Assembly: GCA_948146395.1 (NCBI GenBank)
Contig: OX411544.1
Location: 87,753,632-87,817,631, forward strand
DNA: 64,000 bases
DNA from: Fragum whitleyi
Taxonomy: Eukaryota > Mollusca > Bivalvia > Cardiida > Cardiidae
Reading direction: 5' to 3'
The position numbers and the translations under genes were made by a program. Below are positions 58,449-64,000 of the stretch, piece after piece (position 1 is the stretch's first letter; each line of letters begins with the position of its first letter). The notes below the pieces were generated by a model. It did not search any database. It was not told the DNA's origin and worked only from the letters and a program-made list of their open reading frames with translations.

Positions 58449-59940
58449 TAGACGCTTTCGAATTCAAGCAAGTCAGATAAATTATTGATCTCTTTATGTG
58501 CTGTTAATGAAGTCGCTGATACTTGATAGTGATTTAAATGGTTTGGGTATTTGAATGAATGAAAAAAAATAATAATGAAGCACTGAATCAGAAGTGAGTG
58601 TCTATTTTATAATATTTCTAACCGTAAGTATTTTGGCAAATAATTTCAAGCCTATCTATGACATTATCAATGGCATAAATTCAAAGTTATGTCATTTCTT
58701 TATTTGTCTTTTCACAAAATGCAAATATAACGATTACATATATCTTTTTGATGTGAAGATAAAAATACATTTGTTACTTATAAAAATATATATTTGTCAA
58801 GAAAACACTACAAAATTTGAAATATTTCAAGAAGGAAGTATCGAGTAAAAATTCAATATTTGATTATTCATACGAACCTATGAGTAGCAATTAACAACAA
58901 CGTCCAATGTTCGCACGGTCTGAACAGAGTTATCACGATGCGCTCAATATATAACTATGATCAAATGTCTTTGTTCACAACCATAGAATATTCACATAAA
59001 TTGTGTGCTTAACAAGCCCTGCGTTCAGGATGTCAAAGCAGTGCAAACTGTTTGCAAATAATTACCTGCTTTGCACGTGTACGTAGAAATATTGATAGGT
59101 ATGAATTAAATATTGATCGTTTGAACAATTTCGAACGTTTTTGCCGATTTCGGAGCGTTTTGTATCATTTAAGAGAGTTCTTCTAATGCATTAAATGGAG
59201 CCTTTGGACAAGTTGTCTAGAATTGATCGAGGTGAATCACAATTTCTCGATGTATATATCTGATTTACTGTTTTCTATTTTGTTTCCTTTTTTTCCGGAC
59301 TTTAAAGCAACCTTGTTAAGAAAAATATGAATGTTTTATAATCTTATCTTTTGACAGCCACTTAAGAAATACTAGGGTCAAACGTAGGAGATATGTAACA
59401 CAGATAGAAAAAGGAATATAATCGAACAAAACTGGAATAAGGAGGTTAGTATTTTGTATTATGTATATTCATTTTCTACTTAATATATTTTAGTTCTTTT
59501 CATCAAGATCTAGGTTATTCCTCATGTAATCGGATGAAAACATCTATATTCTCATGTTTCAATGAAAACAAATTTGAATATGTAGCTTTCTTTCACTTGA
59601 AGGCAAATTACTTTCAAACAATCATAATCATGATTTAGGTGTTTTATACCTTCATGAATTTAAAAAGAAAAAGAAAACGTACATCACCAACCTTTCCCGT
59701 TTTTCACTTACATGAATCGGATTTCGTACAAAAAGCTCTGTAGTCAAACTTGTTTTCATCGAGGTATGAAAACAAATGGTTTAGGCAATCAGAGGGCGCG
59801 AATTTCGATCAATACAGCATTACATTTGTTTTATTTTTCTTTTCTTTTTTTCTATTTTTTTCTTTCGTTCACCTCATATATTGGTTAATAGTTTTATACT
59901 GCTTCTTCTAACTTTCCGATATCTTCTATGATCAGAACTA
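58449..59940. other. Intergenic with dispersed segment at 59016-59083
   Basis: CTGCGTTCAGGATGTCAAAG...TTGCACGTG matches 23085-23150. A weak MITE-A trace is at about 59130-59265. No gene recognised. Confidence 0.4.
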
Positions 59941-60342
59941 CAGTTAGTAACATCGTGAAAGTGACATTCATCTCAATCAAAATCATTCTAAATCGCTCAA
60001 TCAGCGCTCAAATTATTCAGTCCAAAAGACTCACGCAAACCATTCAAAAACGCTCCAAAATCACTGCAAAAGATAAAAACAACAACTACATCACAAATAA
60101 ACATAGTTTGAATAAATTGCGTTTTTACTAACATTATTGAAATCATAAGCGTCTGATTGGTTCTTGAAGAAATAGGGAGACATTTATAGAACTTGTATGC
60201 ATATTTTAAAAAGGGGGGGGGGGGGGTAGTGAATAAATTACGATATTGGATTACCTCCATTGAATTTCATTCAACAATCTTCAACATCAACATCCCATCA
60301 ACTCACTCATTTCACTCATTCAATTTCATTCCAAAATCATTG
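59941..60342 (-). mobile_element. MITE-A copy (reverse) with 14-G run, right end truncated
   Basis: TA|CAGTTAGTAACATCGTGAAA start. The GGGAGG site is a G homopolymer at 60213-60226; the opposite arm GATTACCTCCATTGAA is intact. Stops at a TTG repeat. Confidence 0.7.
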
Positions 60343-60467
60343 TTGTTGTTGTTTTTATCTTTCTACCGGCTTGCTCAAGCTTTCCTACAAAAATAAGTAA
60401 GAAGCAGACATTTTATGCTTAGATGAGGCTGCACATGTGTGCAAGCTGATCTTGATCGTTACTGATA

Positions 60468-60898
60468 CAGTTAATAACATCGTGAAATTGACATTCACCT
60501 CAATCATTACCATTCTAAATCGCTCACTCAGCGCTCCATTCACTCAATCCAAACCCTTATTCAAACCATTCATAAACGCTCAAACCAATTGAAAAATATA
60601 GAATCAACGTTCAAAATAAATTTTGAAAGAAAAAAATCGCGATTTCTCTGACACAATTCAAATTGTAAGCATCCCATAGGTTCTTGACGAATTAGGAAGC
60701 TATGTATGGAACTTGTATGAATATTTTATTAAAGGGGGGTAATCAATATCTCTTATTTTGTTCATCCTTAACAAAATTTGTGATATAGGAGTACCTCCCG
60801 TAGAATTCACTGAAAACTCGCTCCATACACTCATTCAATTTCATTCCTAAATGATTCCAAAATTACTCACCATGTCAATTTTACGATGTTGTTAACTG
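60468..60898 (-). mobile_element. MITE-A copy (reverse, 431 bp)
   Basis: TA|CAGTTAATAACATCGTGAAA to TACGATGTTGTTAACTG|TA. Confidence 0.85.
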
Positions 60899-60975
60899 TA
60901 TCCAAAGTTTTGTGTGAAGCAAGACTTTGTCCCCTACATTAAGAGAAGGGATTAAAGTGACTTCGACTGGTAATA

Positions 60976-61405
60976 CATTTAGTAACATTGTGAAATTGAC
61001 ATTCATCTCAATCAAAAACATTCTAAATCGTTCACTCAGCGCTCCATTTATTCATTCCAAACACTCACTCAAACCATTAAGTTTACAAAAAATTAAGATA
61101 AACAATCACCTTCTAAACGAATAATGTCGGAACAAAATCGCTATTTCACTGACATAATTGAAAATTTAAGCGCTGATTGGTTCTTGAAGAAATATAAAGC
61201 TATTTATAGAACTATAATGTATATTTTATTACATGGGGGTTACATGGGGGTAATACATTTCGCTAATTTTGTTCATCCTGAACAAAATCAGCGAAATTGC
61301 ATTACCTTCCGTAAATTTCCATCAAAACTCGCTCCTCTCACTCATTTAACTTCATTTCGACATCATTCAAAAATCATTCATCTTGTCAATTTCCCGATAT
61401 TAATA
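60976..61405 (-). mobile_element. MITE-A copy (reverse), right end eroded
   Basis: TA|CATTTAGTAACATTGTGAAA start, hairpin around GTTCATCCTGAAC, and the end GTCAATTTCCCGATATTAAT. Confidence 0.75.
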
Positions 61406-62265
61406 AGAGCCATTCCATGTAACCACCAGAAATACGTGGCCACGCCTAGTCATGGATTTTGATGAAACCGAAATATTTGGATAGGGTACCAAAAAGTAGA
61501 AATGAAAAGTGGTTTTCGTTTTTCTATATTCTTATTCGTTGCCATGGCAACCGCTCATTAAAAATTTTGGCCCGGAAAGTACTAAAATGAGAAATATATT
61601 TTCTTAAAAATGTCAATTTTTGCTGCCTTTAGGCTTCAGAATGGCTGCGATTAATTTTCCTTTCATGACATCAGTGGAGAGTTCTATGCTTGATGAACAA
61701 ATATTGACAATTTTTACTATATATCAGAGTGTTTGATATCATTTTTTATCACTTTAAATAAAGGTGGGGTCTTCAATTCTTCAGATTTTAAAGAATGGCA
61801 TTTGTTTTTTTTGCTATTTTCAAAATCAATTTTCTTAAAAAGGCAGGCTGTTTGAAGGTATTCGCATGATTTTGTCTAGAGCATAAGACTAGCAGAAGAC
61901 AATAAATCATTGAAATTTCTGGGCACTCAATAAAAGGAAATTCTCGATAATGTTAAAAATCAGTACAAAACACATTTTCAGCTTTTCTTCTCATTTCATC
62001 TTCTTTGATTATTGTACAACTAAAACCATAAACGGTTAAAAATTTAAAACTAAAACCAGAACAACACAATAAAATGTGTATTATTAAGGGATATGTATCA
62101 TTTGAATGTTTTTTGTTTTAATATCACTATGATAAAATCTAATAGAAAGTGGTGAAGGCCCAATTAACCCACCCACTTAAAAATAAGGTTAAATTTGTAT
62201 TAACATTATTTGACATTTAATCGACTTTTTTCCATGCATATACCACCAGACTATTAATTAATCAA
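61406..62265. other. Intergenic, nothing recognised
   Basis: AT-rich. No internal repeat or protein motif seen. Confidence 0.4.
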
Positions 62266-62279
62266 GTTTACAACACTTT

Positions 62280-64000
62280 GTTTACCAGTTTTCCGACTGT
62301 CTGTCCGTCTTTCTGTTTGTCTATCTATCTGTCTGTTGGTCTATTTGGCTGTCTGCAAAACTTAACAAAAAAAAAAAAAAAAAAAAAAACATTGACAAGA
62401 ACTTTCAGCCTACTCAAGATACAATGTTCATTTTTGGCATGATGATATATCTCAATAAGCCGCATCTGCTTATCTCTTTGTCAAGGTCATATACCAAGGT
62501 CAAACGTTCAAAAACCTATCAAAAAAAATAATATTGGCAATAATTTCCACCCTTTTCAAGATACATAGTTTGTATTTGACATGAAGATACATCTGAATAA
62601 TACAAATCTGCTGGTGTTAAGGTCAAGGTCAAATGATAAGGTCGAGGTCATATAACAAGGTCAAACATTTAAAATTTTGACTATAAAACTTTAAATTGTC
62701 AATTATTTTAAGCCTATTGTACATTGTACATATTTGGCATGATGAAAGATCTCAATAATACGTAACTGATGATGCAGGGTCAAGGTTATCTTTAAAGGTC
62801 AAGGTCAAATAACAAGGTCAATTATTCAAAATATTGATAAAGAATACCCTTTACATTGGCAATACTTCCTTCCTTTACAAGGTACAATGTTATCATTTGA
62901 CAAGTTGATACATCTCAATTATAGCAATATGTTCGGACAAGGTCAATATCTTGTGCCATGTTCAAGGTCATTCACCAAGGTCAAACAATTAAATTTCTGA
63001 TGAAAAAAAAGATAGAATTGGTTATTACGTCCAGCCTATTGAATTTACAATGTTTATATTTAGCATTGTTAAAGAAATAAATTATGTGCATCTGCTTTCT
63101 CAAGGTCAATGTCATGTAACAAAATCAAGGTCATATACCATAGTCACGCTTAAAAACTTGAGAAAACAATCTAGCCTTTTCAGGATACAGTGTTTATATT
63201 TGTACAATGATACGCAACAACTTGTGTCAAGGTCAAAGTCATGTGACAAAATCAAGGTCACCAATGTAAATCAACCTAAAACTTAAATTTAGTAATTACT
63301 TCTAGCTTATTCAAGATACAACCTTCACATTAGATTTGATGAAAGGTCTCAATGACACAAATCTGCTGATGTCAAGGTCAGGGTCATGTGACAAGGTCAA
63401 GGTCTTCTGTCAAGGTCAAATAACTCAAAAATTTAACCAAATAACTTAACATTGCAAAAATCTTAAAGCCTGTTTAAGCTACAAGGCTCATATTTGACAT
63501 GTTGGTAGATCTCAATAATACGCATCTGCTGGTACCAAAGTCAATGTCATTTGACAAGGTTAAGGTAATCTGTCAAGGTCAAATTAATAAAAAAATAAAC
63601 CCAAAAACTTAACATTGCCAATATCTTCAAGCCTTTTTAAGATACTAGGCTCATATTTGGCAAGATGATGGATCTCAATGATACGCATCTGCTGGTACCA
63701 AATTCATGGTCATGTGACAATGTAAAGGTCATCAGTCAAGGTCAAATTAATTAAAAACTTAACCAAAAAACTTTACTTTGCCAAAATCTTCTAGTATATT
63801 TAAGATATTAGGCTCATATTTTGCGAGATAAAATATCTCAATGATACGAATCTGCCTGTACCAAAGTCAAAGTCATGTGACAATGTCAAGGTCATCTGTC
63901 AAGGATAAATAAATCGAAAACTAAACCCCAAAACTTAACATTGCCAAAATCTTCTAGCCTATTCAAGATACAAGGCTCATATTTGACAAAATGATGTATC
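62280..64000. repeat. ~162-bp satellite with AAGGTCA motifs, continuing past the window
   Basis: A CTGTCTGTCCGTC microsatellite (about 62293-62355) and an A-run (about 62368-62390) precede about ten units. The ATCTCAAT anchor recurs at about 62748, 62911, 63348, 63511, 63674 and 63835, spacing 161-163 bp. Each unit has several CAAGGTCA words. The microsatellite-plus-array layout resembles H1, H2 and H7, but no element end is in view. Confidence 0.8.

Overview
The window looks like bivalve-mollusc nuclear DNA. It is AT-rich, gene-poor and packed with repeats. The taxon is inferred from three things: an SMB-domain plus seven-transmembrane receptor of a type expanded in molluscs, Helentron/'pearl'-like elements carrying ~145-170 bp tandem arrays, and fragments of a PHD-finger LINE and a Penelope-like element. 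No prokaryotic operon, rRNA gene or CRISPR array is visible, and no intact tRNA gene was recognised.

The one host gene I can support lies on the minus strand. Exon A (32583-31606) encodes a signal peptide, a somatomedin-B-like domain and a Cys-rich ectodomain. Exon B (26184-24472) encodes the rest of the ectodomain, all seven membrane helices and the tail. The two join in phase 0 across a 5.4-kb intron to give about 896 residues, a methuselah-like class-B receptor. The intron contains MITEs, a tRNA-derived repeat, and a 127-bp tandem array in which every unit carries a copy of the exon A splice donor.

The rest is mobile DNA. 1-2921 and 34884-37605 are two copies of a foldback element with ~850-bp inverted arms; the second has a 5-bp target duplication. 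3203-4630, 5459-6437, 20302-20474, 21742-22456, 32826-33947, 33955-38050, 42616-45175 and the 3' end at 48611 are Helentron-like non-autonomous elements ending in CTTGT, most with internal tandem arrays. 11450-13156 is a Harbinger-like element filled with phased ACACGYT heptamers. A Tc1/mariner-type MITE of about 436 bp (here 'MITE-A', TA target, CAGT termini) occurs in more than 20 full or partial copies. Two copies of a second MITE ('MITE-B', 10-bp target duplications) at 42234-45241 and 45583-46021 flank a 341-bp segment. Many short palindromic MITEs are scattered between them. 51020-55610 is a dead LINE and 55728-56216 a dead Penelope-like fragment. A 162-bp satellite runs off the right edge.

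Nested insertions give a partial history: the Helentron at 42616 entered a MITE-B copy, the foldback element at 34884 entered a Helentron array, and a hAT-like MITE at 13956 entered a MITE-A copy. Most of the remaining sequence is AT-rich intergenic DNA in which I see nothing definite.
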